A DNA stretch of 64,000 bases from Jatrophihabitans telluris (GCF_023516435.1 NZ_CP097332.1:248001-312000), one strand, 5' to 3'. Positions 18,261 to 27,193 are shown, counted from the first letter of the stretch. Numbers and translations are program-made. The notes: generated by a model not told the origin, from the letters alone.

Positions 18261-19430
18261 ATGGATGAAATCTCAACGTCTTCCGCCGGCGCCTCCGCAG
18301 GCCCGGGCCCGATCGATTCGTCATCCAGCGCGTCATCCCGTTCCACCGGTTCGAGTCGTCGCCTGCTGACCCGCCGCAACGTCCGTTGGCTGCTCCCGGC
18401 CGCAGCGGTCGGGGTGGTCGCGGTGATGGCCAGCGGAGTCTTGTCGGCAACCGCCAATCCCAACCTCCCCACCCAGTCCGCGGCTCAGTTGCTCGCTTCC
18501 GTCTCCGACGCGAAGGTGGCCGGCTTCTCCGGCACCATCGTGGAAAAGGCTTCATTGGGCCTGCCCGAGCTGCCGGGCATGGTCAACTCCGCCAGCACCG
18601 GCCTGCTCGGCCTGCTGTCGGGTTCCCACACCAGCCGTGTCTGGTACGGCGGTGAGACCAAGCAGCGGGTCGCTCTGCTCGATTCGTTCGGTGAGCAGGA
18701 TGCCTTCCGCAACGGACGTGACCTGTGGCAGTGGGACTCCACGACGCGACAGTCCTCGCACACGCTCCTGCCCTCGGCCGCCGCTCAGACGACCCCGGCC
18801 CAGTTGCCGAGCCTGACGCCGGCCGATGCGGCGGCCCGCGCGCTGGCCTTCATCAGTCCCAGTACGACGGTCAGCACCGACCGAACCGGTGTGGTCGCCG
18901 GCCGCGCCACCTACACGCTGGTCCTCGTCCCCAAGGACGCGCGTTCGACGGTCGGCTCGGTTCGGATCTCGGTGGACGGCAAGACCAAGGTTCCGCTGGG
19001 CGTGCAGGTGTACGCCAAGAAAGCCACTCGGGCGGCGCTGGACGTCAGCTTCACCAGGGTCGACTTCTCCGTCCCGGACAACGACTTCTTCACCTTCTCT
19101 CCGCCGGCGGGCGCCAAGCCGATGCAGCAGGCCCCCCAGCCCACCGGTGCCCCCGGCCAGATCAAGGCCGCTCGCGACAGCAGCTACCGGACGATCGGTG
19201 AGGGCTGGACAACCGTCGCCGAGTTGACCGGTGTGCCGTCTCTGCAGTCGCTGGCCGATCAGAGCGGGCAGCTCGGCGGGACCCTCGATAAGCTCCCGGC
19301 CGTCTCTGGGACCTGGGGCAAGGGACATCTGTTCACCTCGGCCCTGGTGTCGGCGTTGATCACCGACGACGGACGGGTCTTCGTCGGCGCGGTCCAGCCC
19401 GACGTGCTCTACGAGGCTGCGGCCACGTGA
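18261..19430 (+). CDS. LolA/RseB-like (DUF2092-type) extracytoplasmic lipoprotein-binding protein
   Basis: 389 residues from the ATG at 18261; a start at 18192 would cut into the regulatory region. A Ser-rich cytoplasmic leader of ~40 residues precedes a membrane helix (WLLPAAAVGVVAVMASGVL). The extracytoplasmic part (SAAQLLASVSDAKVAGFSGTIVEKASLGLP, then VWYGGETKQRVALLD) has the half-barrel pattern of LolA/RseB proteins. It is followed after about 57 bp by an ABC exporter and is divergent from a two-component system. A role in envelope stress sensing or lipid handling is inferred from this context; the ligand is unknown. Confidence 0.75.
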   Translation: MDEISTSSAGASAGPGPIDSSSSASSRSTGSSRRLLTRRNVRWLLPAAAVGVVAVMASGVLSATANPNLPTQSAAQLLASVSDAKVAGFSGTIVEKASLGLPELPGMVNSASTGLLGLLSGSHTSRVWYGGETKQRVALLDSFGEQDAFRNGRDLWQWDSTTRQSSHTLLPSAAAQTTPAQLPSLTPADAAARALAFISPSTTVSTDRTGVVAGRATYTLVLVPKDARSTVGSVRISVDGKTKVPLGVQVYAKKATRAALDVSFTRVDFSVPDNDFFTFSPPAGAKPMQQAPQPTGAPGQIKAARDSSYRTIGEGWTTVAELTGVPSLQSLADQSGQLGGTLDKLPAVSGTWGKGHLFTSALVSALITDDGRVFVGAVQPDVLYEAAAT

Positions 19431-19487
19431 GCCGCGGTCGAGTGGGGGCGTCGCGTGAGGCAGGGTCGAGATGAGCCGGATTCTCCG

Positions 19488-20438
19488 ATGAACCCAGACG
19501 GGCTGGCGATCGCGACCACCGGGCTGAGCAAACGCTTCGGCCGCCCGGGGCACGGCCAGCTCGCGGTCGACGGTCTCGACCTGGTGGTACCGGCTGGGTC
19601 GGTGTACGGGTTCCTGGGCCCGAACGGGTCCGGCAAGACCACGACCATCCGCATGCTGTTGGGGTTGGTATTTGCGACCGCCGGCGAGATATCCCTGTTG
19701 GGGCAACGGATTCCCGATCATGCCGCCCGCGCTCTGCCCCACGTCGGATCCCTGGTGGAAGGGCCGGCGTTTCACCCCTACCTGTCGGGACGGGCCAATC
19801 TCGCCCGGTTGGACGCCGCGGACCTGGGGGCGTCGCGCCGGGACAGCGGGCGACGCATCGACCACGCTCTGGAACGGGTCGGACTCACCGCGGCGGCGGC
19901 GAAGCGCTACCGGAACTACTCCTTGGGCATGCGTCAGCGGCTGGGTATCGCCGCGGCCCTGTTACAGCCTCGCGACCTGCTCATCCTGGACGAACCGACG
20001 AACGGCCTTGATCCGCAGGGCACCAGGGAGGTCCGCCATCTGGTGACGCAACTGGCAGCCGACGGAACGACGGTGTTCGTGTCCTCGCACCTGCTCAGTG
20101 AGGTGGAGCAGGTGTGCGACCACGTCGGGGTGATGCGAACCGGACGGCTCGTCTGGCAGGGCTCGTTGGCGGTCCTCGGTGATCAGCAGCGGGTGCGGGT
20201 CGTCGTCCAGACACCGGATTCCACGGTGGCGAAAGGGGTTCTGGCCGACCTGGGGCTGGTCGAGATCAACGAGGAGCCCGGCACCGCCTCGGCCGTGCTC
20301 GGCTCGCGCGCACCGGAGGACATCGTCGCGGCCCTCGTCCGGGCTGGGGTGGCGGTCCGCGGCTTCGCGGTCCAACGTCCCAACCTGGAAGATGTATTCG
20401 TTTCCCTGACCGGGGAGGGTTTCGATGTCAGCGCGTGA
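19488..20438 (+). CDS. ABC transporter ATP-binding protein
   Basis: About 316 residues from the ATG at 19488. Walker A is GPNGSGKTT, the signature YSLGMRQRLGIA, Walker B LLILDEPTNGLDPQG, and the switch His lies in VFVSSHLLSEVEQ. A C-terminal domain of ~80 residues (about 225-316) is of the DrrA/ABC-2 accessory type. It drives the permease encoded next, whose ATG lies inside its last codons (14-bp overlap). The pair exports a hydrophobic compound or modifies the envelope; the substrate is unknown. Confidence 0.92.
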   Translation: MNPDGLAIATTGLSKRFGRPGHGQLAVDGLDLVVPAGSVYGFLGPNGSGKTTTIRMLLGLVFATAGEISLLGQRIPDHAARALPHVGSLVEGPAFHPYLSGRANLARLDAADLGASRRDSGRRIDHALERVGLTAAAAKRYRNYSLGMRQRLGIAAALLQPRDLLILDEPTNGLDPQGTREVRHLVTQLAADGTTVFVSSHLLSEVEQVCDHVGVMRTGRLVWQGSLAVLGDQQRVRVVVQTPDSTVAKGVLADLGLVEINEEPGTASAVLGSRAPEDIVAALVRAGVAVRGFAVQRPNLEDVFVSLTGEGFDVSA

Positions 20439-21267
20439 GCGGGTAGCGCCCGGCGCGTTCCGACTGGGGTCGCGCTTCGTGGCCAGCGAGATCGGAATGC
20501 TGCTGCGACGGCGGCGGAACCAGTTGATGCTGGTGACGCTGTCCGCGATCCCGGTGATCATCGCGATCGCGGTCAAGCTGACCACGCACAACAACGCCGA
20601 CGGCCTGATCGGCAGCATCGCGGACAACGGCATCTTCGTCGCGTTCACCGCCCTCGTCGTCGTGATTCCGATCTTCCTGCCGATGGCGGTGTCGGTGGTC
20701 GTCGGCGAATCCATTGCCGGTGAGGCCGGCACGGGCACGCTGCGCTACCTGCTCGCCGTGCCGGTAGGGCGTACCAGGTTGCTGGCCGTGAAGCTGATCG
20801 CGGCCGCGGTCTGGTGCCTGCTCACCGCGCTGACCGTGGCCGTCGTCGGGATCGTGATCGGTTTGGCTCTATTTCCCAAGGGGAAAGTCACGCTGTTGTC
20901 GGGCACACAGACCTCCATGGCCGACGGTGTCTGGAGGCTTTCCATCGTGGTGGGCTACGCCACCGTCATGATGCTCGCGATCGCGGCACTCGGACTGTTC
21001 ATCTCCACCCTCACCGAGGTCCCGATCGCGGCGATGGCGGCCACCCTCTCCCTGGCCATCACCATGCAGGTGCTGGACGCGGTTCCCCAGCTGCACGCCA
21101 TCCAGCCCTGGCTGATCAGTCACTACCTGCTGCGGTTCTCCGACGTGTTGCGCGATCCGCTGTCGCTGGCCGGGCTCCAGCACGGCTTGTGGGTGGCTCT
21201 CGGGTACGTGGTGGTGTTCGCGAGCGCGGCCTGGGCGCGGTTCACCAGCAAGGACGTCACATCCTGA
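20425..21267 (+). CDS. ABC-2 type transporter permease
   Basis: 280 residues with about six membrane helices. Helix 1 follows RRRRNQLMLVTLSAIPVIIAI, and the conserved VVGESIAGEAGTGTLRYLLAVPVGRTRLLAVK segment is typical of ABC-2 permeases such as those of Nod/Drr/copper-export types. Translationally coupled to the ATPase. The stop codon at 21265-21267 is followed at once by a 12-bp tandem repeat that fills the whole gap to the convergent DUF2630 gene. Confidence 0.9.
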   Translation: MSARERVAPGAFRLGSRFVASEIGMLLRRRRNQLMLVTLSAIPVIIAIAVKLTTHNNADGLIGSIADNGIFVAFTALVVVIPIFLPMAVSVVVGESIAGEAGTGTLRYLLAVPVGRTRLLAVKLIAAAVWCLLTALTVAVVGIVIGLALFPKGKVTLLSGTQTSMADGVWRLSIVVGYATVMMLAIAALGLFISTLTEVPIAAMAATLSLAITMQVLDAVPQLHAIQPWLISHYLLRFSDVLRDPLSLAGLQHGLWVALGYVVVFASAAWARFTSKDVTS

Positions 21268-21268
21268 T

Positions 21269-21316
21269 CGACGCCGGCCTCGACGCCGGCCTCGACGCCG
21301 GCCTCGGCGCCGGACG
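21269..21316. repeat. 12-bp tandem repeat between two convergent stop codons
   Basis: cgacgccggcct occurs three times exactly plus a fourth degenerate copy. The array begins two bases after the permease stop and ends one base before the stop (complement) of the DUF2630 gene, so it makes up essentially the whole intergenic region. Confidence 0.85.
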
Positions 21317-21317
21317 C

Positions 21318-21521
21318 TCAGGCTTCGGTACCGAACTCGTCGGCAGCGCGGCGCTGGCGCAGTAGGTCCCAGGCCTGGTCGAGGGACCGTTCCAGGGTCT
21401 CCAGCCGGTTGCGTTCCGCCTGGTTCAACCCGATGCCGGTATGCGTGGTGCGCAGCCGGTGCTCCTCGGCCACCAGGTCATGAATCTGTTGCAGGATCGG
21501 CTGCTCGGTCTCGTGCGTCAT
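21318..21521 (-). CDS. DUF2630 family protein
   Basis: 67 residues, fully helical and charged: THETEQPILQQIHDLVAEEH followed by RLRTTHTGIG and LDQAWDLLRQRRA. This matches the small actinobacterial DUF2630 family, whose function is unknown. No membrane segment. Its 5' end overlaps the 3' end of the upstream MFS gene by 44 bp on the same strand, so the two are likely cotranscribed. Confidence 0.85.
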   Translation of the reverse strand: MTHETEQPILQQIHDLVAEEHRLRTTHTGIGLNQAERNRLETLERSLDQAWDLLRQRRAADEFGTEA

Positions 21522-22962
21522 CGTCGACCTCCTGGGGCGGTACTGCGGGCGCGCTCGGTACGGGAGTGCCCGTCACCGTGAACGCTACGACGATCGCGCC
21601 GATCACGAGAAGGCCCGCGCAGCTGGCGGCCGCGACCCGGTAGCCGTGGGCCATCACCGAAGGGATCTGGTACCGCTCACCGGTCAGCCCGGCCAGCGGT
21701 GGCAGCACGGCCACGGCGAGCAACGACGCCGAGCGCGCGACGGCGTTGTTCACTCCGGAGGCGACGCCCACCTCGCTGGGGGGCGCGGCGGCCATCACCG
21801 TTGCCGTCAACGGGGCGACGACCAGGGACATGCCCAGCCCGAACACGAGGATCCCCGGCAGGACGTCGGTCAGATAATTGTGACTGTTCGTGCCGATGCG
21901 CATGGTCAGCGCGACGCCCGTCGCGGCCAGCAGCGGCCCCACCGTCATCGGCAGTTTCGGCCCGATCCGGCTCGACAGTGCGCCGGTGCGCGGTGAGAGC
22001 ACCAGGAGCAGCACGGTGATCGGCAGCCCCGCCAGCCCGGCGGCCAGCGGACCGTAGCCGCCCGCGACCTGAAGGTCCAGAACCATCAGGAAGAACACGG
22101 CACCCAGGGCGCCGTAGGTCGTGAAGGTCATCAGGTTCGAGCCGGTGAAGGTGCGGTTGGCGAACAGTCGTGGCGGCACCAGCGGGTACCGGCGACGGTC
22201 CTCGACCACGACGAACACCGCCAGGAGCAGCACGCCCGCCAGCGTGCATCCCACGGCGGTGCCGTTCCAGCCTGAACTGCCCGCGAGCGTGGTTCCGTAG
22301 GTCAGACCGCCTAGCGCGAGCGCGATGAGAACGGTGCCCGCCATGTCCAGCGGACCCTCTTCCTCGTCGCTGCGAGACTCCGGAAGAAAGCGCATCGCCA
22401 GCAGAACCGCGACGACCGCGAGCGGAACATTGATGCCGAACGCCCAGCGCCAGGAGACGTGCTGCACGAGGTAGCCGCCGAGCAGCGGTCCCAGCGCGGT
22501 CGTGACCCCTGAGGTTCCCGACCACACTCCAACCGCGCGTCCCGTCTCCTCGGGCCTGAACGACGCCTGGATCAGGGCCAGCGAGCCGGGAGTGAGCAGG
22601 GCTCCGCCGATTCCCTGCAGGACCCGTGCCGCGATCAGGACCTCTGCGTTCGGAGCCAGAGCGCACAGCGCCGAGGCGGTCGCGAACCAGACGATGCCGA
22701 GCAGGTATACCGACCGCCGTCCGAACCGGTCACCCAACGAGCCGCCGAGCAGAATCAGGCTGGCCAACGCCAGGGCGTAGCCGTTGAGCACCCACTGCAA
22801 GGTCGCGAAACTGGCCTTGAAGTCGAGCCCGATCTGGCGGGTGGCCACGTTGGCGATGGTGCCGTCGAGGAACACCATCCCGCTGGCGAGCACCGTCGCG
22901 GCGAGGGCACCGCGACCGGCGGGTGAGGCAAGGGTGAGTTTGGCGGGCGCTGTCACCAGCAC
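21478..22962 (-). CDS. DHA2 (EmrB/QacA-type) MFS drug transporter
   Basis: 494 residues with about 14 membrane helices. The helix 1 motif is LDGTIANVA, the A-motif GSLGDRFGRR follows helix 2, and the C-motif region ALGPLLGGYLVQHVSWRWAFGINVPLA is intact. These are features of proton-driven 14-TM drug exporters. A GTG start is used. No TetR gene is adjacent, unlike the other pumps in the window. The 114 bp upstream contain no obvious operator. Confidence 0.92.
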   Translation of the reverse strand: MLVTAPAKLTLASPAGRGALAATVLASGMVFLDGTIANVATRQIGLDFKASFATLQWVLNGYALALASLILLGGSLGDRFGRRSVYLLGIVWFATASALCALAPNAEVLIAARVLQGIGGALLTPGSLALIQASFRPEETGRAVGVWSGTSGVTTALGPLLGGYLVQHVSWRWAFGINVPLAVVAVLLAMRFLPESRSDEEEGPLDMAGTVLIALALGGLTYGTTLAGSSGWNGTAVGCTLAGVLLLAVFVVVEDRRRYPLVPPRLFANRTFTGSNLMTFTTYGALGAVFFLMVLDLQVAGGYGPLAAGLAGLPITVLLLVLSPRTGALSSRIGPKLPMTVGPLLAATGVALTMRIGTNSHNYLTDVLPGILVFGLGMSLVVAPLTATVMAAAPPSEVGVASGVNNAVARSASLLAVAVLPPLAGLTGERYQIPSVMAHGYRVAAASCAGLLVIGAIVVAFTVTGTPVPSAPAVPPQEVDDDARDRAADPATDS

Positions 22963-23076
22963 AGCTTCCCAGTCGGACGGCTGCCTGTCTCACGGGGTCG
23001 CCACCGGCTCGCCCGCGCGGTGGGCGACCTCGGCCATGGCTCGACACTCGGGTCGCCTGTGCCCCAGGGTCCGTCC

Positions 23077-23150
23077 TGCGCGAATGGGCAGTTCCGCGCC
23101 GAATGGGCGGTTGCAAGTGCCCATTCGCTGCGAAACTGCCCATTCGCGCA
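23077..23150. repeat. 74-bp nested inverted repeat (CGAATGGGC motif, two forward and two reverse)
   Basis: The outer arms, 23077-23097 and 23130-23150, match in 20 of 21 positions; the inner arms cgaatgggc (23100-23108) and gcccattcg (23119-23127) match exactly around a 10-base loop. The four copies of the motif thus stand +,+,-,-, and would fold as one long hairpin in RNA or a cruciform in DNA. Confidence 0.85.
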
Positions 23151-23179
23151 ACGGGGCGGAGCCGGACGCCAACCCCGAT

Positions 23180-23329
23180 CACCGCGCCGACCTTCAAGCG
23201 CCCCCGTTCACCGCGCCGACCTTCAAGCGCCTGGGTTCACCGCGCCGACCTTCAAGCGGCCGGGTTCACCGCACGGACCTTCAAGCGGCCGGGTTCACCG
23301 CATCGACCCTTAAGCGCCCGGGTTCACCG
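23180..23329. repeat. 29-bp tandem array, 5.2 units
   Basis: Units start at 23180, 23209, 23238, 23267 and 23296, with the partial unit caccg at 23325. The core is caccgcgccgaccttcaagc followed by a variable gcc.gggtt. Units differ at a few positions, so this is not a recent exact expansion. The array lies 32 bp downstream of the stop codon of the minus-strand gene at 23362. Confidence 0.9.
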
Positions 23330-23361
23330 TGGAGGGCGGTGTTCCTCGGGACGGTCGCGCT

Positions 23362-24318
23362 TCAGTGTTCGCCGGCCTCGCGGATGGCCAGTGCGGCAGT
23401 GGCGGCATCGTCCGCGCTTCCCTGGACGTCGTAGATCACGCCCACTGTCGAGTGGTCCATCCACACGCAGATCGACAGAGTTTGTCCCGAGCTGCTCAGG
23501 GATCCGCAGTCGAGGACACCACCGAATTTGCCGGCCGGATAGGGCTTGGTGTTCTGCAGGTTCGCTCCCGCGAGGAACTGCTTGGATTCCTTGTCGATCG
23601 AGTTGATGCCCATCTCACGGGTCAGCTTCGGAGAATCGGCGACGTTGAGGCCCAGCAAGAAGACCTGTGGGGTGCTCGCGCCGTTCTTCGCGTACACACC
23701 CACCTTCGGTTTCTGCCAGACACCCTGAGGGTCCAGGGAGGTCACACTCTGCAGGACGCGATCGCCGACTTGTTGTGCGGTCGCGTCCGTGAGTCGGGTG
23801 TAGGCGCCAGCCTGATCAGGCACCGTCAACGTGTGCTGACTGGCCACGGCCTTGGAATGATGGTTGACCGCGGCAACGACTCCGACGATGCCGGCCGCAA
23901 CGAGGACCACGGCCGCCACGATGAGGCCGACGATGAGGCCCGTCCGGCGCTTTTTCGGGGGCGGGTAACCGCCGACCGGGTTCATGCCCGGCTGCCCGTA
24001 GGCGCCGTACGGGGGCTGGCCGTACGGGGTCTGGCCGTAGGGAGGCTGGCCGTAGGGAGGCTGGCCGTACGGGGTCTGGCCGGAGGGAGGCTGGTCGTAG
24101 GGAGGCTGGCCGTAGGGAGGCTGGCCGTACGAGGGCTGCCCGTAGGGAGGTTGACCGTAGCCGGGTTGGTTGTAGTTCGGCGCCCCGTTGTCCGGCGCCG
24201 CTGACCACGGTGATGGATCAGCGGCCGGGCCGGAAGTCTCGGGCGACCGCGGTGTTTCGGCCTGCCAGGAGCCCCACTGAGGGGGATCGGGCTGGTGGGG
24301 CTGGTTCGGGTCGGTCAT
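23362..24318 (-). CDS. Pro/Gln/Tyr-rich single-pass membrane protein, function unknown
   Basis: About 318 residues from the second ATG (24318); an ATG two codons upstream is also possible. The N-terminal ~125 residues are cytoplasmic and contain about ten PPYGQ repeats. A KKRR stop-transfer and one membrane helix ([25 protein letters not shown]) come next, then an extracytoplasmic domain of ~165 residues with two cysteines ([14 protein letters not shown]) that could form a disulphide. The layout matches many uncharacterised actinobacterial DUF4190/Psp-like membrane proteins. No function can be assigned. Confidence 0.75.
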   Translation of the reverse strand: MTDPNQPHQPDPPQWGSWQAETPRSPETSGPAADPSPWSAAPDNGAPNYNQPGYGQPPYGQPSYGQPPYGQPPYDQPPSGQTPYGQPPYGQPPYGQTPYGQPPYGAYGQPGMNPVGGYPPPKKRRTGLIVGLIVAAVVLVAAGIVGVVAAVNHHSKAVASQHTLTVPDQAGAYTRLTDATAQQVGDRVLQSVTSLDPQGVWQKPKVGVYAKNGASTPQVFLLGLNVADSPKLTREMGINSIDKESKQFLAGANLQNTKPYPAGKFGGVLDCGSLSSSGQTLSICVWMDHSTVGVIYDVQGSADDAATAALAIREAGEH

Positions 24319-24382
24319 CCGCATGCGTCCATTTCGCGAGGTCTGAGATCAGCCTCCCACACCCGCGAACCGGAGGCCGGCC

Positions 24383-24973
24383 TCAGCGGGCGACGGCCCC
24401 GTAGCGCAGGCCGTCCATGAACAGGTTCAGCAGTCGCCGCGCCTGCTCCTCCCAGCCGGGTTGGTCCGACACCATGCAGATCCCGCCGATCGCACGGAGC
24501 AGATCGTCCGGAGCCACGTCGTCGCGAACAACGCCAGCCTCGGCCGCCGCCTTGAGCAGCATGTCGATCGCGCCGAGAAGGATCGAACGCGTGTAGGTGA
24601 ATAGTTCGGTGTGCGTCTCGGCCGCCGTCTTGAGTACGGCGGCCAGGCCGCGCTTGGTCGCGACGTAGCCGATGAAGCGTTCCATCCAGAGTTCCAGGGC
24701 CTTGTCAGCGCTGTACTCGTCGAGATAGGTGCGCGCCGCCTCGGTCAACTGCTCGACGCCGGTGCGGTACGCGGCCACGACCAGCGCCTCACGGGACGGG
24801 AAGTTGCGGTAGAGGGTGCCGATGCCGACGCCGGCCTCCTTGGCGACGTCCTCGAGCGAAGCGTCGAGCCCGCGCTGGGCGAAGACCCGGCTGGCGGCCT
24901 TCAGGAGCGCGTCGTAGTTGCGCTGCGCATCCGCTCGCCGGGGCTTGGCGACCACCTCGTCCGTGGCGCTCAT
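24383..24973 (-). CDS. TetR/AcrR family transcriptional repressor
   Basis: 196 residues. The N-terminal HTH (about 12-60) reads RNYDALLKAASRVFAQRGLDASLEDVAKEAGVGIGTLYRNFPSREAL, followed by a helical ligand-binding domain. Divergent from the MFS pump at 25089; the gap holds repeated taagtgg boxes and GGAGG/CCTCC palindromes. It most likely represses the pump and itself until a toxic ligand binds. Confidence 0.93.
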   Translation of the reverse strand: MSATDEVVAKPRRADAQRNYDALLKAASRVFAQRGLDASLEDVAKEAGVGIGTLYRNFPSREALVVAAYRTGVEQLTEAARTYLDEYSADKALELWMERFIGYVATKRGLAAVLKTAAETHTELFTYTRSILLGAIDMLLKAAAEAGVVRDDVAPDDLLRAIGGICMVSDQPGWEEQARRLLNLFMDGLRYGAVAR

Positions 24974-25011
24974 TTCACACCTCTGTCAGAAAGCTTTCGG
25001 AATCCAGTTGC

Positions 25012-25070
25012 TAAGTGGAGGACGCCTCCGTATCGTAAGTGGAGGCGCCTTCCATTTATTCAACCACTTA
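25012..25070. promoter_or_regulatory. TetR operator region (repeated TAAGTGGAGG palindromes)
   Basis: taagtggagg occurs at 25012 and 25036 and ccactta (its complement) at 25064. Each of the first two continues into a palindrome: ggagg-acg-cctcc at 25017-25029, and ggaggcgccttcc at 25041-25053. The 24-bp spacing between the two sites is about two helical turns. This fits a TetR-family dimer binding two neighbouring sites between the divergent genes. Confidence 0.6.
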
Positions 25071-25088
25071 CTTCGTTGGAGTACCAGC

Positions 25089-26756
25089 ATGCCACCGAAC
25101 ACCTCGGGCGGCAGTTCCGCGCTGCCTGTCGATACCTCCCCCTCAACCTCCCCCTCAACCTCCCCCTCAACCTCCCCCTCAACCTCCCCCTCAACCACCG
25201 CATCAACCCCCTCAACCACCGCATCGACCGCCAACCGTCCGGGATCAGGAACCTTCGAGCGGCTGAAGTCCCGGCGTTCGCGTGCCGGCTCCTTCGCTCT
25301 GATCGTCATCCTGGTCTGCCAGCTGATGGTCGTGCTGGACGCGACCATCGTGAACATCGCGCTGCCCGACATCCAGTCGGCCCTCAGCTTCAGCCCGACG
25401 AACCTGTCCTGGGTGCTCAACGCCTACACCCTCGCTTTCGGTGGCCTACTACTGCTCGGCGCGCGGGCCGGCGACCTCTACGGCCGCAAGCGGGTCTTCC
25501 TGGCCGGCATCGCACTGTTCACCGTCGCCTCGCTGGCCGGCGGCCTGACCGACTCGGCCGCGCTGCTGCTGGCCGCCCGCTTCGTCCAGGGGATCGGAGC
25601 CGCGTTCGCCTCGCCCTCGGCCCTGGCGTTACTCATGATCACCTTTTCCGAAGGGCGCGAACGCACCCGGGCCCTCGGCCTGTACACCGCGGTCTCCATC
25701 GGTGGATCTGCCGTCGGCCTGATCACCGGCGGCATTCTCATCGAATGGGTCTCCTGGCGCTGGGTGTTCTTCGTCAACGTCCCGATCGGTCTGGCCCTGC
25801 TCGCCCTGGCCCGGATCTCCCTGACCGAAACCGCGCGCAACACCGGCAAGGTGGACGTCCCCGGCGCAGTCACCTCGACCTTCGGTATGGGCGCCATCGT
25901 CTACGGCATCGTGCGCGCGGCTTCGGACGGTTGGGCCGACCAGCTCACGATCGGGTCCCTGGCCTTCGGCGTCGTCCTGCTCGGCCTGTTCGCGTTAGTC
26001 GAAACCCGAGCCAGCATGCCGATCACACCGTTGCGGATGTTCACCAACCGCACCCGCAACCTGTCCTACCTGGCGCGACTGACCCTGGTCGCGAGCATGT
26101 TCGGGATGTTCTTCTTCCTGACCCAGTTCCTTCAGGACGTACTGCACTACAGCGCGCTCATGACCGGCCTGGCCTTCCTGCCGCTCACCATCGCCCTGTT
26201 CGCCGCCTCCCAGCTGTCCACCCGTGAGCTGGCCGCGCGGATCGACCCACGGGTACTCATGGCCGCCGGGATCACCCTGTCCGGACTGGGAATGTTGTGG
26301 CTGACCCAGCTATCGGCCACGAGCGGTTACGCCATGATCCTCGGCCCACTGGTGATGGTCGGTCTGGGCAACGGCACCGCGTTCGTGCCGCTCACCTCGG
26401 CCGCGCTGGCCGGCGTCGAGCCGAAGGACGCCGGGGCCGCTTCCGGGCTGGTCAACGTCATGCAGCAGGTCGGTGGCTCGCTCGGTCTCGCCGCGCTGGT
26501 GACGGTATTCGGGTCGGCTTCGAAGTCGGCGCTGCATGCGGTGCCCGCGGGCGACGATCCCCGCGTGTACAGCTTCGTGCAGGGTGCGCAAAGCGCTTTC
26601 GCGGTGGCCGCCGGCCTGCTCGCCGTGACCGTCGTGCTGGTCCTGCTGATGCGGTCCACTCACCGTCCGCACCGCGGGACCGAACTGCCGTCCGAGCGCA
26701 GCCCGATCGCCGACGAGATCGAGTCCCTGGAGTACGCCGAGCTGGATGCCGTCTGA
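25089..26756 (+). CDS. DHA2-type MFS drug transporter with Thr-Ser-Pro-rich tail
   Basis: 555 residues from the ATG at 25089. The first ~55 residues are Ser/Thr/Pro-rich, encoded partly by five exact 12-bp repeats (25134-25193). About 14 helices follow: LDATIVNIALPDIQ in helix 1, GARAGDLYGRKR after helix 2, and GGSAVGLITGGILIEWVSWRWVFFVNVP in the C-motif region. Divergent TetR gene upstream. Likely a proton-coupled exporter of antibiotics or dyes. Confidence 0.93.
   Translation: MPPNTSGGSSALPVDTSPSTSPSTSPSTSPSTSPSTTASTPSTTASTANRPGSGTFERLKSRRSRAGSFALIVILVCQLMVVLDATIVNIALPDIQSALSFSPTNLSWVLNAYTLAFGGLLLLGARAGDLYGRKRVFLAGIALFTVASLAGGLTDSAALLLAARFVQGIGAAFASPSALALLMITFSEGRERTRALGLYTAVSIGGSAVGLITGGILIEWVSWRWVFFVNVPIGLALLALARISLTETARNTGKVDVPGAVTSTFGMGAIVYGIVRAASDGWADQLTIGSLAFGVVLLGLFALVETRASMPITPLRMFTNRTRNLSYLARLTLVASMFGMFFFLTQFLQDVLHYSALMTGLAFLPLTIALFAASQLSTRELAARIDPRVLMAAGITLSGLGMLWLTQLSATSGYAMILGPLVMVGLGNGTAFVPLTSAALAGVEPKDAGAASGLVNVMQQVGGSLGLAALVTVFGSASKSALHAVPAGDDPRVYSFVQGAQSAFAVAAGLLAVTVVLVLLMRSTHRPHRGTELPSERSPIADEIESLEYAELDAV
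25134..25193. repeat. 12-bp minisatellite in MFS N-terminus (5 exact units)
   Basis: acctccccctca is repeated five times without change and then continues as degenerate accaccgcatca-type units. In frame each unit adds four residues (Thr-Ser-Pro-Ser order). Exact identity points to recent slippage or recombination. Confidence 0.9.
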
Positions 26757-26812
26757 CCGATCGAACGATCACACGATCGTGGTTGTCAGATCGATTGGTA
26801 ATAATCTCAAGC

Positions 26813-27193
26813 ATGGGAGGTCCCAGGCTGGAGAACATGGCGACGGTGCTCGTCGACCCTGCCGTGCTCGACGACTTCGAACTCGACCTGATGTCGGCGG
26901 ACTTCCGAGTCTGGGCCGTGCACAGCACCGATGTGTTCGCCGACGCCGCCCGAGCCGCGATGCAGATCCGGCGTTCGCTCATCGAGTGGAGCAACGGCCG
27001 GTGGGAGCTCGCCACGGAATGGACCGTCGTCTGGATCACCTTCGGCGAGAGCTGGCTCGACGGTGACGAACCGGTCCCGTGGTCGGCCCACTCCGCGTTG
27101 TGGGCGAAATTGTCCGAGTACGCCGAGCATGTCCGCTACAACCTCGGCCTGAGCAGCGTGCCGCGTCTGGGCGTTCCGCGCGAGGCGCGCTGA
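26813..27193 (+). CDS. Hypothetical protein, 126 residues
   Basis: I do not recognise this family. The protein is soluble and acidic with three tryptophan-rich segments (FRVWAVHS, GRWELATEWTVVWITFGESWLDGDEP and SALWAKLSEYAEHVR). Two starts are possible. The ATG at 26813 lies 7-8 bases after a taataatct -10-like sequence, as expected for a leaderless mRNA; the ATG at 26837 is preceded by GGAG. It lies 56 bp after the MFS pump on the same strand but seems to have its own promoter. Confidence 0.65.
   Translation: MGGPRLENMATVLVDPAVLDDFELDLMSADFRVWAVHSTDVFADAARAAMQIRRSLIEWSNGRWELATEWTVVWITFGESWLDGDEPVPWSAHSALWAKLSEYAEHVRYNLGLSSVPRLGVPREAR

Larger units (their letters stand above)
22963..23361. 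other. 399-bp gene-free region made mostly of repeats
   Basis: Between the MFS start and the stop of the Pro/Gln-rich membrane protein I see no coding sequence. The first 114 bp may hold the MFS promoter. The remainder holds a 74-bp inverted repeat (23077-23150) and a 29-bp tandem array (23180-23329). Confidence 0.7.
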
